Of a stretch of 48,970 nucleotides of DNA, positions 25,123 through 33,717 are shown one piece after another. Position numbers and translations under genes: made by a program. Numbering within the stretch: position 1 is the first letter of the stretch; each line of letters opens with the position of its first letter. The stretch spans positions 1 to 48,970 of the forward strand of contig CAJTSJ010000021.1 of the NCBI GenBank assembly GCA_910578785.1. Direction: 5' to 3'. This DNA is from an uncultured Muribaculum sp. GTDB lineage: Bacteria > Bacteroidota > Bacteroidia > Bacteroidales > Muribaculaceae. Under the pieces are notes generated by a model, which saw nothing but the letters and a program-made list of their open reading frames with translations, did not search any database and had not been told where the DNA came from.

Positions 25123-26504
25123 TTTACAGATGAATTTACGAGTGCTACCAGCTTTGAGGCCCGTTCCATGGCGCCTACAGCCATAAGTCTCATGTCCATT
25201 CTTGGCATTTCGCTTAAATCGAATTTCGTAATCCGCTCGGCCACTTTAAGTGATTCCTTGACATCTTTGGTCTCAAACAGGGCGCTCATTAGCAGATAGG
25301 CTTCAAGTGGACCGAGAGTGACGTTCTTGTCAGATATATAGTTGTGGTATACGGCTATCAGCTCCGCCAAACGGCTCTGATGATAGAGAGATTCGACCAG
25401 TTGGGCCCATTCGGGCAAAGTTTCGTTTTCGTACAGCCAAGCCAGAAGTATATCAGAACACTGGCGGTATTCACCGCGCTCATAACAGGATTTAGCCCAG
25501 GCCATCCACTCTGATTCGTCCAGGCCGGTAGTTCGTAGATACTTTTTAAGGTATAGTATCGAGAATGCAGGATCAGGAAGATACATGCTGTGTTCGACCG
25601 CCTCAGTGTCGGCTGGATGCGTGGCAAGAAACGAAGCCAGCACTTCTTGCGCTTCATCCACGTTGCCAAGAATCAGATCCATGGCGACAAGTGTATGGCA
25701 GGCGATTGTATTGTCGGGATTAGTACCGAGTACTCCCCTGACTATGGCCAGCGCTTCTTCTCTGTCTTTCTTCATGTCAAACATAATCTGAGCCTTCGTA
25801 ATGAGCACATCTGTCGACGACGGATCGATGGCGAGCGCATATTCTATAGCTTGAAGGGCTTCTTCATAATTGTCAAGATGGACGTATGCTTGGGCAAGCA
25901 TGTGCCAGTACGAAGCATTGAACGCCTCTGTCGTAGTCAGCTCGTCAAGAGCATCAGCCGACTTCCTGAAGTCACCGCGCTCATAAGCTTCCTGTGATAG
26001 TTCATACAGAAACGTGTCGGGATATTCACACCGCTTAAGTATCTCGTCCTTGTTTTCCCAAAGCCAGTCGTATAGTCCGAGTTCCGAGGAGGCTCCCACA
26101 AATTGGATTATAGTCTCGTCATCGTAATTGGCATAGCGTTGCAGAATTTCGTTGAAACCTTTCTTGGCCTCGGCCTGTTCAGGACGCTTTACCAGCAATG
26201 TAAGTATGTCCCAAAGAGCAGACTCTTGCGCATGCTGCCTGGCCATCATCTCAGCACCTTCGGACATCGACAGATTGTCAAGCAGGAAGTAAGCTCTGCG
26301 CTGTGCGAGGTCATTGCTTTCCGGAAAGTATCGCACGGCATTGAGTATTACCTCAAGCTGTATGAATTCATCGTTGACATCGTTGGCGTAGTCATAGATG
26401 TCAATCAGATCATTTTCATCAAACTCCGATTGGGTGTTACCTTGCGTGACGTTGTGTTTAAATGTTTTATATAGGCGTTCTCGTCTTTTCTGTTCCTGGT
26501 CCAT
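25119..26504 (-). CDS. Large TPR-repeat protein, first gene of the porin operon
   Basis: A 461-residue helical repeat protein with no signal peptide (it starts MDQEQKRRERLYKTFKHN). Several tetratricopeptide units are visible, for example ASYWHMLAQAYVHLDNYEEA then YALAIDPSSTDV (about 198-230), with more at 235-270 and 265-300. It is predicted to be cytoplasmic and scaffold-like. It overlaps the porin gene by 4 bases, so it is part of the same unit, perhaps for assembly or regulation of the barrel. Its exact role cannot be read from sequence. Confidence 0.8.
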   Translation of the reverse strand: MDQEQKRRERLYKTFKHNVTQGNTQSEFDENDLIDIYDYANDVNDEFIQLEVILNAVRYFPESNDLAQRRAYFLLDNLSMSEGAEMMARQHAQESALWDILTLLVKRPEQAEAKKGFNEILQRYANYDDETIIQFVGASSELGLYDWLWENKDEILKRCEYPDTFLYELSQEAYERGDFRKSADALDELTTTEAFNASYWHMLAQAYVHLDNYEEALQAIEYALAIDPSSTDVLITKAQIMFDMKKDREEALAIVRGVLGTNPDNTIACHTLVAMDLILGNVDEAQEVLASFLATHPADTEAVEHSMYLPDPAFSILYLKKYLRTTGLDESEWMAWAKSCYERGEYRQCSDILLAWLYENETLPEWAQLVESLYHQSRLAELIAVYHNYISDKNVTLGPLEAYLLMSALFETKDVKESLKVAERITKFDLSEMPRMDMRLMAVGAMERASKLVALVNSSVK

Positions 26505-26541
26505 AAAAAGTTTGGGTCAAAATGTCCGTGTCCTTTTAATT

Positions 26542-26581
26542 AAAAAGCAGGTTTTGGAGGCTATAGTCCCCCCAAAACCTG
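26542..26581 (-). terminator. Intrinsic terminator after glnS
   Basis: A ten-bp perfect stem (26548-26557 with 26572-26581). Read on the minus strand it is followed by CTTTTT. It separates glnS from the downstream TPR-porin unit on the same strand. Confidence 0.8.
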
Positions 26582-26608
26582 GTTATTAGCTTTGCAGAGA
26601 AAGATTGA

Positions 26609-28312
26609 TTACTTCTTCTGAATCTTCTCCCATGTGTCCTTCAACTGCATAGTGCGGTTGAATACCATGTTCTCTGACGTAGAATCCGGGTCAAGGGTAA
26701 AGTAGCCGATACGCTGGAACTGGAAATGTCCGCCCACCTTGGCAACCGAAGCAAGGTACGGTTCGATCTTTACTCCTTCAACCACTTTAAGGGATTCGGG
26801 GTTAAGCATTTCGCGGAAGTCCTTGTCCTTCTCTTCAGCAGGATTTTCTACCGAGAACAGACGGTCATAAAGACGTACGGTCACATCCTTGGCGTCCTTG
26901 GCCGATACCCAATGTAGCGTGCCTTTGACTTTGCGCATGCTTCCGGGAAGTCCGCTGCGAGTATCCGGGTCGTAAGTGCAGTATATCTCTTCGATGTTTC
27001 CGTCGGCATCCTTCTTAACTCCGGTGCATTTGATTATATATGCACCCTTCAGACGAACTTCGCCCTCCGGAGCCAGTCGGAAGAATTTCTTGGGTGGATT
27101 CTCCATAAAGTCGTCACGTTCGATATAAATCTCGCGTCCGAACGGCATCTGATGGGTTCCTGATGTCGAATCTTCCGGATTGTTTTCCATTTCAACCATT
27201 TCGGTCTGCCCTTCAGGATAGTTGGTGATGACCACTTTAACCGGATTGACCACGGCCATCACACGGGTCGCCGTTTTATTCAAGTCCTCACGCACTGCAT
27301 GTTCAAGAAGTGAGATGCTGTTGAGAGCCTCAAACTTAGTGTAGCCAATCATGTTGATGAAATTCTTGATAGACTGCGGAGTGAATCCTCTACGTCGCAT
27401 ACCGGATATGGTAGGCATGCGCGGGTCATCCCAACCGGCTACAAGACCTTCTTTAACGAGCTGGAGCAACTTGCGTTTACTCATAACCGTATATGTAAGG
27501 TTCAGTCGATTGAATTCAATCTGGCGCGGGCAATAGCTCTCATCTGCAAGTTCCTTGACGAAGTATTCGTAGAGCGGACGGTGAGGCACGAACTCAAGAG
27601 TGCAGATAGAGTGAGTGACACCCTCGAAATAATCGCTCTGACCGTGCGCGAAATCATACATCGGATACACTTTCCAGGTAGTTCCTGTGCGGTGGTGCGG
27701 ATGCTTGATGATTCGGTACATGATTGGATCTCGGAAGTGCATATTAGGCGATGCCATATCAATTTTGGCACGCAACACGTATGTGCCTTCGTCAAATTCG
27801 CCCGCATTCATGCGTTGGAATAAATCGAGATTCTCCTCTACAGGACGGTCACGGTAAGGACTGTTGATACCGGGCTGTGTGGGTGTACCTTTCTGGCGCG
27901 CTATCTCTTCTGAGGTCTGGTGGTCGACATATGCCTTGCCCTCTTTTATCATTCTTATCGCCAAATCATAAAGCTGAGGGAAATAGTCGCTCGCGTAGTA
28001 TTCTCTGTCGCCCCAGTCAAAACCGAGCCAATGGATATCATCGCGTATTGAGTCGACATATTCTACGTCTTCCTTGGTCGGATTGGTATCGTCAAAGCGA
28101 AGGTTGCATGTTCCGCCGAACTTTTCAGCCACACCGAAGTCCATGCATATAGCTTTGGCATGCCCGATATGAAGATAGCCGTTAGGCTCGGGCGGGAAGC
28201 GGGTGTTCAGGCGTCCGCCGTTCTTGCCGGCCGCCAAGTCGTCACTTACCATCTGCTCAACAAAGTTGAGGCCACCTTTCTCTTCATTAATTTCTTCTGT
28301 CATTTCTGCCAT
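26609..28312 (-). CDS. glnS: Glutaminyl-tRNA synthetase
   Basis: Charges tRNA-Gln with glutamine in the cytoplasm. The 567-residue class Ic enzyme shows HIGH at 48-51 (PPEPNGYLHIGHAK) and MSKR at 277-280 in place of KMSKS. The LRFDDTNP block (71-78) and the long anticodon-binding beta-barrel domain (about 330-560) are present. I start it at the ATG at 28312: the promoter's -7 box lies at 28343-28350, so earlier in-frame starts would be untranscribed. Terminator at 26542. No anomaly seen. Confidence 0.97.
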   Translation of the reverse strand: MAEMTEEINEEKGGLNFVEQMVSDDLAAGKNGGRLNTRFPPEPNGYLHIGHAKAICMDFGVAEKFGGTCNLRFDDTNPTKEDVEYVDSIRDDIHWLGFDWGDREYYASDYFPQLYDLAIRMIKEGKAYVDHQTSEEIARQKGTPTQPGINSPYRDRPVEENLDLFQRMNAGEFDEGTYVLRAKIDMASPNMHFRDPIMYRIIKHPHHRTGTTWKVYPMYDFAHGQSDYFEGVTHSICTLEFVPHRPLYEYFVKELADESYCPRQIEFNRLNLTYTVMSKRKLLQLVKEGLVAGWDDPRMPTISGMRRRGFTPQSIKNFINMIGYTKFEALNSISLLEHAVREDLNKTATRVMAVVNPVKVVITNYPEGQTEMVEMENNPEDSTSGTHQMPFGREIYIERDDFMENPPKKFFRLAPEGEVRLKGAYIIKCTGVKKDADGNIEEIYCTYDPDTRSGLPGSMRKVKGTLHWVSAKDAKDVTVRLYDRLFSVENPAEEKDKDFREMLNPESLKVVEGVKIEPYLASVAKVGGHFQFQRIGYFTLDPDSTSENMVFNRTMQLKDTWEKIQKK

Positions 28313-28342
28313 AGCAAAATATGTAGTGAATTGTTTTATATG

Positions 28343-28350
28343 CAAAGTTA
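28343..28350 (-). promoter_or_regulatory. -7 box (TAACTTTG) of glnS
   Basis: An exact TAnnTTTG match on the minus strand, followed by CA, 31 bases before the ATG at 28312. No TTG at the expected -33. Confidence 0.65.
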
Positions 28351-28498
28351 ATGATAATCTTTTTATTCTTCTGAAAATGGCGGACAAAAATTGTCTTTAT
28401 CGCATAAAAGCTTTATCTTTACACTCTGGCAGAAGCCTTACAGCGCATTTATGGGCTTTAAGCACTAACATAAAGCACCGTTAGATGTTATACGTATC

Positions 28499-30364
28499 AT
28501 GAGTAATGACCGACATAGGCTGGTAAATCTGAGATATCTGGCACACAAGCTGTCAAAAGAGTGGCATTCGGGTGTCGCCCACGGCGTTGTGGCCATACGC
28601 CTCATAAGCATGTTTATGGGTGGGTTCACGATTCTGGCATCAATAGGATGCCTACTGTGCCTGATAGCTTATCTCGGTTACGAGCGAAGTGCGGAGGAAA
28701 TACGAGGCATTTTGCGATGTTTCAGGATAATACAGGCCGTGTTTGTGGTGAATTTGCTTTTTGACTTCATTTTTAACTTCAAACGCACCGTTATGACTAC
28801 CCGGCCGATTAAATGGATTGTCGACGTAGCGCTTTTCACAACGGTATTACCGACATTATGCCCTCGCCCGGACCATCCTTGGATTGGCTGGCTGGATACA
28901 CTGATGTACAGCAATAAGTTTTTCGCAGGAATACTTGTTGCATACGCCACAGTGACGTTGAGTTACGCTGTAATGAAACTTATGGGGCGACGCACCAATC
29001 CGTCGTTTATGCTGGCATCGAGCTTCCTCCTTTTCATAGTCGTTGGTTCGTTTCTACTCATGATGCCCAAATGCACTTATGTGCCTTTGTCGTATGTGGA
29101 CTCTCTGTTTGTATCAACAAGCGCAGTATGCATAACCGGATTGACCTCAGTGGACGTGGCTTCTACATTCACACCGCTCGGACTTCTCATACTGGCCTTG
29201 CTGATTCAGATAGGCGGCCTCGGTGTAATGACGTTTACAAGCTTTTTCGCCCTGTTCTTCAGTGGTAACACCTCTGTCTACAGTCAACTTTTGGTAAAAG
29301 ATATGATTTACACCAAGTCAATCAATGCACTGCTTCCAACGCTGCTCTATATATTTCTGTTTACCATATCTGTTGAAGCTATCGGGGCTGTGTTCATTTG
29401 GCTCTCAATCCACGATGTGCTCGACATCGGATTTAAGGAACAAGTGGTCTTTTCGGCATTTCATTCAGTGTCGGCATTCTGCAATGCCGGATTCTCCAAC
29501 ATTAATGGAGGCATGGCAAATCCCTCGCTCATGAACTCCGGTCAATGGATATATCTCATTATAAGCGTTATAGTCATGGCAGGCTCTATTGGTTTTCCGG
29601 TGTTGGTCAATTTTCGTGACGCGTTTGTGGAATATGTACATAGGACCTGGGCCCGAATAAAAGGTTGCCGCATTATCGGACGTAAAGTACATTTATATAA
29701 TGTAAACACCAAGCTCTCACTATATGCAACGCTGATTATTTTCCTAATCAGCGCCGTGCTCTTTTGGGTATTTGAACGCAACAATACTCTCGCTGGTTTT
29801 TGTTTTAGAGACCAGATACTGCAGTCTATATTCAATGCCACCACTCCCAGAAGCTCAGGATTCGTATCGGTCAATCCCGCATCGTTTCTTAACATCACAT
29901 TGATATTCACAATGTTTTTGATGTGGATAGGAGGAGCCTCGCAGTCGACTGCCGGAGGCATAAAAGTCAACACGCTGTGTGCATCGATGATCAATCTTAG
30001 GGCTATAGTGCTCGGGCAGGAAAAGGTGACAGCTTTCAACCGCACAATCTCGCAAGGTTCTATAAGGCGTGCAGGCGCCGTGATAATACTGTCGATAATT
30101 ACATATCTGTTTTATTCGGCCATATTGTTGTCGCTCGAGCCTGACCTTCCTGCGCGAAGCCTGCTGTTCGAATCGTGCTCTGCGCTGTTCACCGTAGGAT
30201 CCTCGCTCGGCATTACGTCCGACCTTTCTACCGGTTCTAAAATACTACTGTCTACGGCGATGTTTATAGGCCGTATCGGAATAATATCGCTACTTATAGG
30301 AATTGCCGGAAATCATAGCGACAAACCGGTGGAATATCCGACAGACGACATAATTATAAACTGA
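28499..30364 (+). CDS. trkH: TrkH/KtrB-type potassium uptake membrane subunit
   Basis: A 621-residue inner-membrane potassium transporter subunit. The Trk pore repeats show filter-like segments such as STSAVCITGLTSVD (about 200-213) and FHSVSAFCNAGFSN, then NATTPRSSGFVSV and FTVGSSLGITSDL. An N-terminal extension of about 150 residues adds roughly four hydrophobic helices before the classic core, as in other Bacteroidales TrkH proteins. It is followed 12 bases later by the RCK gene. Because the RCK partner is present, K+ uptake as a Trk/Ktr complex is the likely role. Confidence 0.93.
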   Translation: MSNDRHRLVNLRYLAHKLSKEWHSGVAHGVVAIRLISMFMGGFTILASIGCLLCLIAYLGYERSAEEIRGILRCFRIIQAVFVVNLLFDFIFNFKRTVMTTRPIKWIVDVALFTTVLPTLCPRPDHPWIGWLDTLMYSNKFFAGILVAYATVTLSYAVMKLMGRRTNPSFMLASSFLLFIVVGSFLLMMPKCTYVPLSYVDSLFVSTSAVCITGLTSVDVASTFTPLGLLILALLIQIGGLGVMTFTSFFALFFSGNTSVYSQLLVKDMIYTKSINALLPTLLYIFLFTISVEAIGAVFIWLSIHDVLDIGFKEQVVFSAFHSVSAFCNAGFSNINGGMANPSLMNSGQWIYLIISVIVMAGSIGFPVLVNFRDAFVEYVHRTWARIKGCRIIGRKVHLYNVNTKLSLYATLIIFLISAVLFWVFERNNTLAGFCFRDQILQSIFNATTPRSSGFVSVNPASFLNITLIFTMFLMWIGGASQSTAGGIKVNTLCASMINLRAIVLGQEKVTAFNRTISQGSIRRAGAVIILSIITYLFYSAILLSLEPDLPARSLLFESCSALFTVGSSLGITSDLSTGSKILLSTAMFIGRIGIISLLIGIAGNHSDKPVEYPTDDIIIN

Positions 30365-30376
30365 TTTATATACATT

Positions 30377-31069
30377 ATGAAGATTCTTCTCATAGGATTA
30401 GGAATATACGGGTCAAATTTGGCAACAGATCTTACCGATATGGGCCATGAGGTGATTGTGGCAGACAGCAATAATACGCTTGTGGAATCAATCAAGGACA
30501 AAGTGTCTACAGCATATATCGTAGACTCAACCGACGAATCCGCTCTGTCAGTATTGCCGCTTAAGACTGTAGATCTTGTAATTGTGACTATCGGCGAGAA
30601 CTTTGGCGCAAGCATAAAGACCGTAGCTCTACTTAGGAAATTGGGCGTAAAAAACATCTATGCACGCGCGGTGGACGAAATCCATGAGACCATACTTCAG
30701 GGATTTAAGGTTGAACGCATATTGATACCTGAACAACGGGCCGCGAAAGAGCTTACCCTAGAACTCGCCATGGGAGCCAATGTCGATGCCATGCGCATCG
30801 ACAAAGACAACTTCATTCTTAAGTTTAAGATTCCTAATTATTTCGTGGGGCTGAAGCTCGGAGATGTCGATCTCGAAAAGAAGTTCAACATAAAACTGGT
30901 GGCTCTTTCCCGTCTCACAAAATCGCGCAACATGCTTGGAATAGCAAGCGAACTTCCAAAGATAATAGAAAATCCGTCGCCCGACATTGAGCTTGAGACA
31001 GGCGACGAATTTACCGTTATGTGTACGCAGAAACAGCTTCGCGATATGATGCACCACATCGCCCTTTAA
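30377..31069 (+). CDS. trkA: TrkA/KtrA RCK regulatory subunit
   Basis: A 230-residue cytoplasmic gating subunit of the TrkH pore. The Rossmann glycine motif GLGIYGSNLA is at 7-16, and VADSN (about 28-32) forms the end of the second strand. The RCK_N domain (1-125) is followed by the RCK_C domain (about 140-228). In many bacteria the RCK_C domain binds c-di-AMP; I cannot tell whether this one does. The gene is 12 bases after trkH and converges with the Dabb gene (18-base gap). It has one RCK unit rather than two, so the KtrA type is likeliest. Confidence 0.93.
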   Translation: MKILLIGLGIYGSNLATDLTDMGHEVIVADSNNTLVESIKDKVSTAYIVDSTDESALSVLPLKTVDLVIVTIGENFGASIKTVALLRKLGVKNIYARAVDEIHETILQGFKVERILIPEQRAAKELTLELAMGANVDAMRIDKDNFILKFKIPNYFVGLKLGDVDLEKKFNIKLVALSRLTKSRNMLGIASELPKIIENPSPDIELETGDEFTVMCTQKQLRDMMHHIAL

Positions 31070-31087
31070 AACTGCTTTGGAATAATT

Positions 31088-31381
31088 TTAGAATTCGTAG
31101 TCCACGCAGGCACGCAATTCCTTATGTCCGGCAAGAAGTCCCGCGGCGGCGACATGGGCCGGATGGTTGGCATATACAGCCACATCTTCCATATTGTCCA
31201 CCACAGCTGTGAGCACAACATCCCAGCTTTCAACGGGATTTTCATTTATGCCCACCTCCATCGAGTGCAACACGTCGATAACATCAGGCAAGGCAAGCAG
31301 CGCATCTTTAAATCTGCGTGCAACGTTCAGGCGTTCTTCTACCGAACCCTGGAGCTTGAACATTACAATATGTTTAACCAT
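31088..31381 (-). CDS. Dabb (stress-responsive alpha/beta-barrel) domain protein
   Basis: A 97-residue single-domain protein. MVKHIVMFKLQGSVEER opens the domain, and the segment SMEVGINENP then SWDVVLTAVVDNMEDVAVYANHPAHV gives the usual beta-alpha-beta fold. Dimers form a small alpha/beta barrel. Functions in the family range from stress response to polyketide cyclisation, and here the role is unknown. It lies eight bases after the ABC-F gene on the same strand, so it may share its transcript. Confidence 0.85.
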   Translation of the reverse strand: MVKHIVMFKLQGSVEERLNVARRFKDALLALPDVIDVLHSMEVGINENPVESWDVVLTAVVDNMEDVAVYANHPAHVAAAGLLAGHKELRACVDYEF

Positions 31382-31389
31382 GTCAATAT

Positions 31390-33006
31390 TTATTTTGCAT
31401 ATAGACGTTCACGTGCATTTGCGACACGTTCGTCAGTGATATAGTCGTCGTAGTCCATCATCTTGTCAATGATTCCATTTGGCGTAAGTTCTATAATACG
31501 GTTGGCCACCGTCTGGATGAACTCATGGTCATGCGATGCGAAAAGCACATTGCCCTTAAACGACTGCAACGTATTGTTAAAAGCCTGAATCGACTCAAGG
31601 TCAAGGTGGTTGGTCGGAGAGTCAAGAATGAGAGTATTGGCATCCTTAAGCATCATTCGGGCTATCATGCATCGCATTTTCTCGCCTCCGGAGAGCACCG
31701 AGGCTTTTTTAAGCACCTCTTCACCGGAGAAAAGCATCTTGCCAAGGAATCCCTTCAAATATATTTCGCTTGAATCATTGCTCCATTGGCAGAGCCAGTC
31801 CACAAGGTTAAGGTCGGTGTTGAAGAAATCAGAATTATCAAGTGGCAGGTAAGCTGTGGTTATGGTCTGGCCCCAGTCGTAACTTCCTTCGTCTGGCTTA
31901 CGGTTGCCTGTGATTATCTCAAACAATGCGGTCATCGCACGCGGGTCATGACTTAGGAACGCAACCTTATCATCCTTTTCAATCGCAAAATTCACATCCT
32001 TAAACAGTAGCTCTCCATCTACAGAAGCTGTCAAACCATGGACTTCAAGAATCTTGTTGCCGGGTTCGCGATTAGGAGTAAATATGATGCCTGGATAACG
32101 ACGTGACGACGGCTGAATCTCTTCCACATTGAGTTTTTCAAGCATTTTCTTGCGCGAGGTGGTCTGTTTGGATTTGGCCACATTGGCAGAAAATCGCTGA
32201 ATAAACTCCAATAGCTCCTTTCGCTTCTCTTCAGCCTTCTTGTTCTGTTGCTGCTGCTGGCGCAATGCAAGCTGTGACGATTCATACCAGAAGCTGTAGT
32301 TACCGGCAAACAGAGTAACTTTATTGTAATCGATATCCAATGTGTGAGTGCACACCGAATCAAGGAAGTGGCGGTCGTGAGACACGACAAGCACCGTATT
32401 CTCAAATTTAGAAAGGTAATCTTCAAGCCATGCCACTGTTTCAAGGTCAAGGTCGTTTGTGGGCTCATCAAGCAAAAGGTTGTCAGGATTACCGAACAGC
32501 GCCTTTGCAAGTAACACCCGGACCTTTTCATTACCGCTAAGGTCTTTCATGAGCATATAATGCTTGTCTTCCTTTATGCCCAAGCCGCTGAGCAATGCCG
32601 CGGCATCGCTCTCGGCATTCCATCCTTCCAGTTCGGCAAACTTTTCTTCAAGCTCTGCGGCGCGTACACCGTCCGCATCAGAAAAGTCCTCTTTCAGATA
32701 TATCGCATCTTTTTCCTTCATAATATCCCAAAGGACAGTATGCCCCTGAAGCACCGTGTCCATTACGGTGCATTGGTCGAATTTAAAGTGGTCCTGTTCA
32801 AGTACAGACATGCGCTCTCCAGGACCTTGGGTAACATTGCCGTGGGTTGGAGTAAGTTCATCGCTGAGTATACGCATTAAAGTTGATTTTCCTGCACCGT
32901 TGGCACCTATTATACCATAGCAATTGCCCGGGGTAAACTTCAGATTCACGTCCTGGAACAATACCCTTTTGCCGAATTGCTGACCTAAATTATTGACCGC
33001 TATCAT
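31390..33006 (-). CDS. ABC-F family ATPase, YbiT-like, with one degenerate ATP site
   Basis: A soluble ribosome-associated-type ATPase of 538 residues, starting at the ATG at 33006 because the -7 box lies at 33037-33044. NBD1 has Walker A GANGAGKS (34-41), signature LSGNEK (156-161) and Walker B LLLDEPT (177-183). A charged helical linker with a Gln run (about 249-300) precedes NBD2. NBD2 has no Walker A Lys (SHDPRAMTA, about 352-360). Its signature LSGGEK (438-443) is normal, but its Walker B reads LILDSPT with S463 in place of Glu. In the head-to-tail dimer, all three deviations fall in the same composite site. Probably acts in translation. It precedes the Dabb gene. Confidence 0.9.
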   Translation of the reverse strand: MIAVNNLGQQFGKRVLFQDVNLKFTPGNCYGIIGANGAGKSTLMRILSDELTPTHGNVTQGPGERMSVLEQDHFKFDQCTVMDTVLQGHTVLWDIMKEKDAIYLKEDFSDADGVRAAELEEKFAELEGWNAESDAAALLSGLGIKEDKHYMLMKDLSGNEKVRVLLAKALFGNPDNLLLDEPTNDLDLETVAWLEDYLSKFENTVLVVSHDRHFLDSVCTHTLDIDYNKVTLFAGNYSFWYESSQLALRQQQQQNKKAEEKRKELLEFIQRFSANVAKSKQTTSRKKMLEKLNVEEIQPSSRRYPGIIFTPNREPGNKILEVHGLTASVDGELLFKDVNFAIEKDDKVAFLSHDPRAMTALFEIITGNRKPDEGSYDWGQTITTAYLPLDNSDFFNTDLNLVDWLCQWSNDSSEIYLKGFLGKMLFSGEEVLKKASVLSGGEKMRCMIARMMLKDANTLILDSPTNHLDLESIQAFNNTLQSFKGNVLFASHDHEFIQTVANRIIELTPNGIIDKMMDYDDYITDERVANARERLYAK

Positions 33007-33036
33007 CTTAAAATTAATGTTGTTTGTTTCAGGATG

Positions 33037-33044
33037 CAAAGTTA
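33037..33044 (-). promoter_or_regulatory. -7 box (TAACTTTG) of the ABC-F gene
   Basis: An exact TAnnTTTG match on the minus strand followed by CA, 31 bases before the ATG at 33006. No TTG at -33. It fixes the start of the ABC-F protein downstream of the longest frame. Confidence 0.65.
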
Positions 33045-33253
33045 CTAAAAAAGTTCCACATAACATTATGGTGTTCATATTGGCGATGTCCTATTGTTGC
33101 AATTTTTATTACGGTATGCATCTACTTCAAGAGCCAACCAAACAATTTGGTAATATTCATCAACTTAACCGGCAGATACGTTCTCCGTATCGAAATATTT
33201 ACCGTTTTATTGTGTCGACTAATATTTTTTTTGAATTTTTTGCTTGTCCCATA

Positions 33254-33284
33254 TTGCACATATCATTAATTTGAGGTAAATTTG
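33254..33284 (+). promoter_or_regulatory. Promoter of the orphan sorting-domain gene
   Basis: TTG (33254-33256), exactly 20 bases, then TAAATTTG (33277-33284) and CA. The predicted start is 5-15 bases from the first ATG at 33296, so the leader is almost absent. Confidence 0.85.
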
Positions 33285-33295
33285 CACGAAATAGT

Positions 33296-33610
33296 ATGAG
33301 AATGAAAAAGTTTCTTCTGATAACAGCAATTGTGGCAACCATGACCGTCAGCACGTCGGCCATCGGAAGTTATCATTCGTTTGAAGAAGATTCAATAACC
33401 GTAATAAATGCGGGGCCCGCACTCAAATCTGTATCCGGCGGAATTGAAATAACCATTAACGATGAAGCCAAACACGATTTCTATATCTATTCAATTACCG
33501 GCCAGATGGTAAAGTCAATTACTTTGTCAGAAACTACCGTCGTCGATCTTCCTCAAGGATGCTATATTGTCAAGTGCGAGAGCTGGTCAAAAAAGATAGT
33601 TGTGCGCTAA
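33296..33610 (+). CDS. Small secreted protein consisting of a T9SS-like sorting domain
   Basis: A 104-residue exported protein with a signal peptide (about 1-22, MRMKKFLLITAIVATMTVST). The remaining 80 residues match a type IX secretion sorting-domain (type A) pattern: a strand pair, then FYIYSITGQMVKSITLSE, then VVDLPQGCYIVKCE and a terminal KKIVVR. No passenger domain is present, which is unusual. It could be a decoy, a structural adaptor or a family like short Bacteroides CTD proteins. The first ATG follows the promoter by about 12 bases; a second ATG two codons later is possible. Confidence 0.7.
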   Translation: MRMKKFLLITAIVATMTVSTSAIGSYHSFEEDSITVINAGPALKSVSGGIEITINDEAKHDFYIYSITGQMVKSITLSETTVVDLPQGCYIVKCESWSKKIVVR

Positions 33611-33717
33611 TAGCGTATTTGTTTTACATTTAAATAAATCATTGTTTGTGGAAACATATTGCCACGTTTTCACATTCTATATACATAATTGTATTTTTAA
33701 TTGTCTTATAGCATAAC

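Noticed and set aside
33601..33717. Hairpin TGTGGAAAC/GTTTTCACA before pullulanase as a terminator
   Set aside because: The stem includes a wobble pair, and no T-run follows on the plus strand. Too weak to call.
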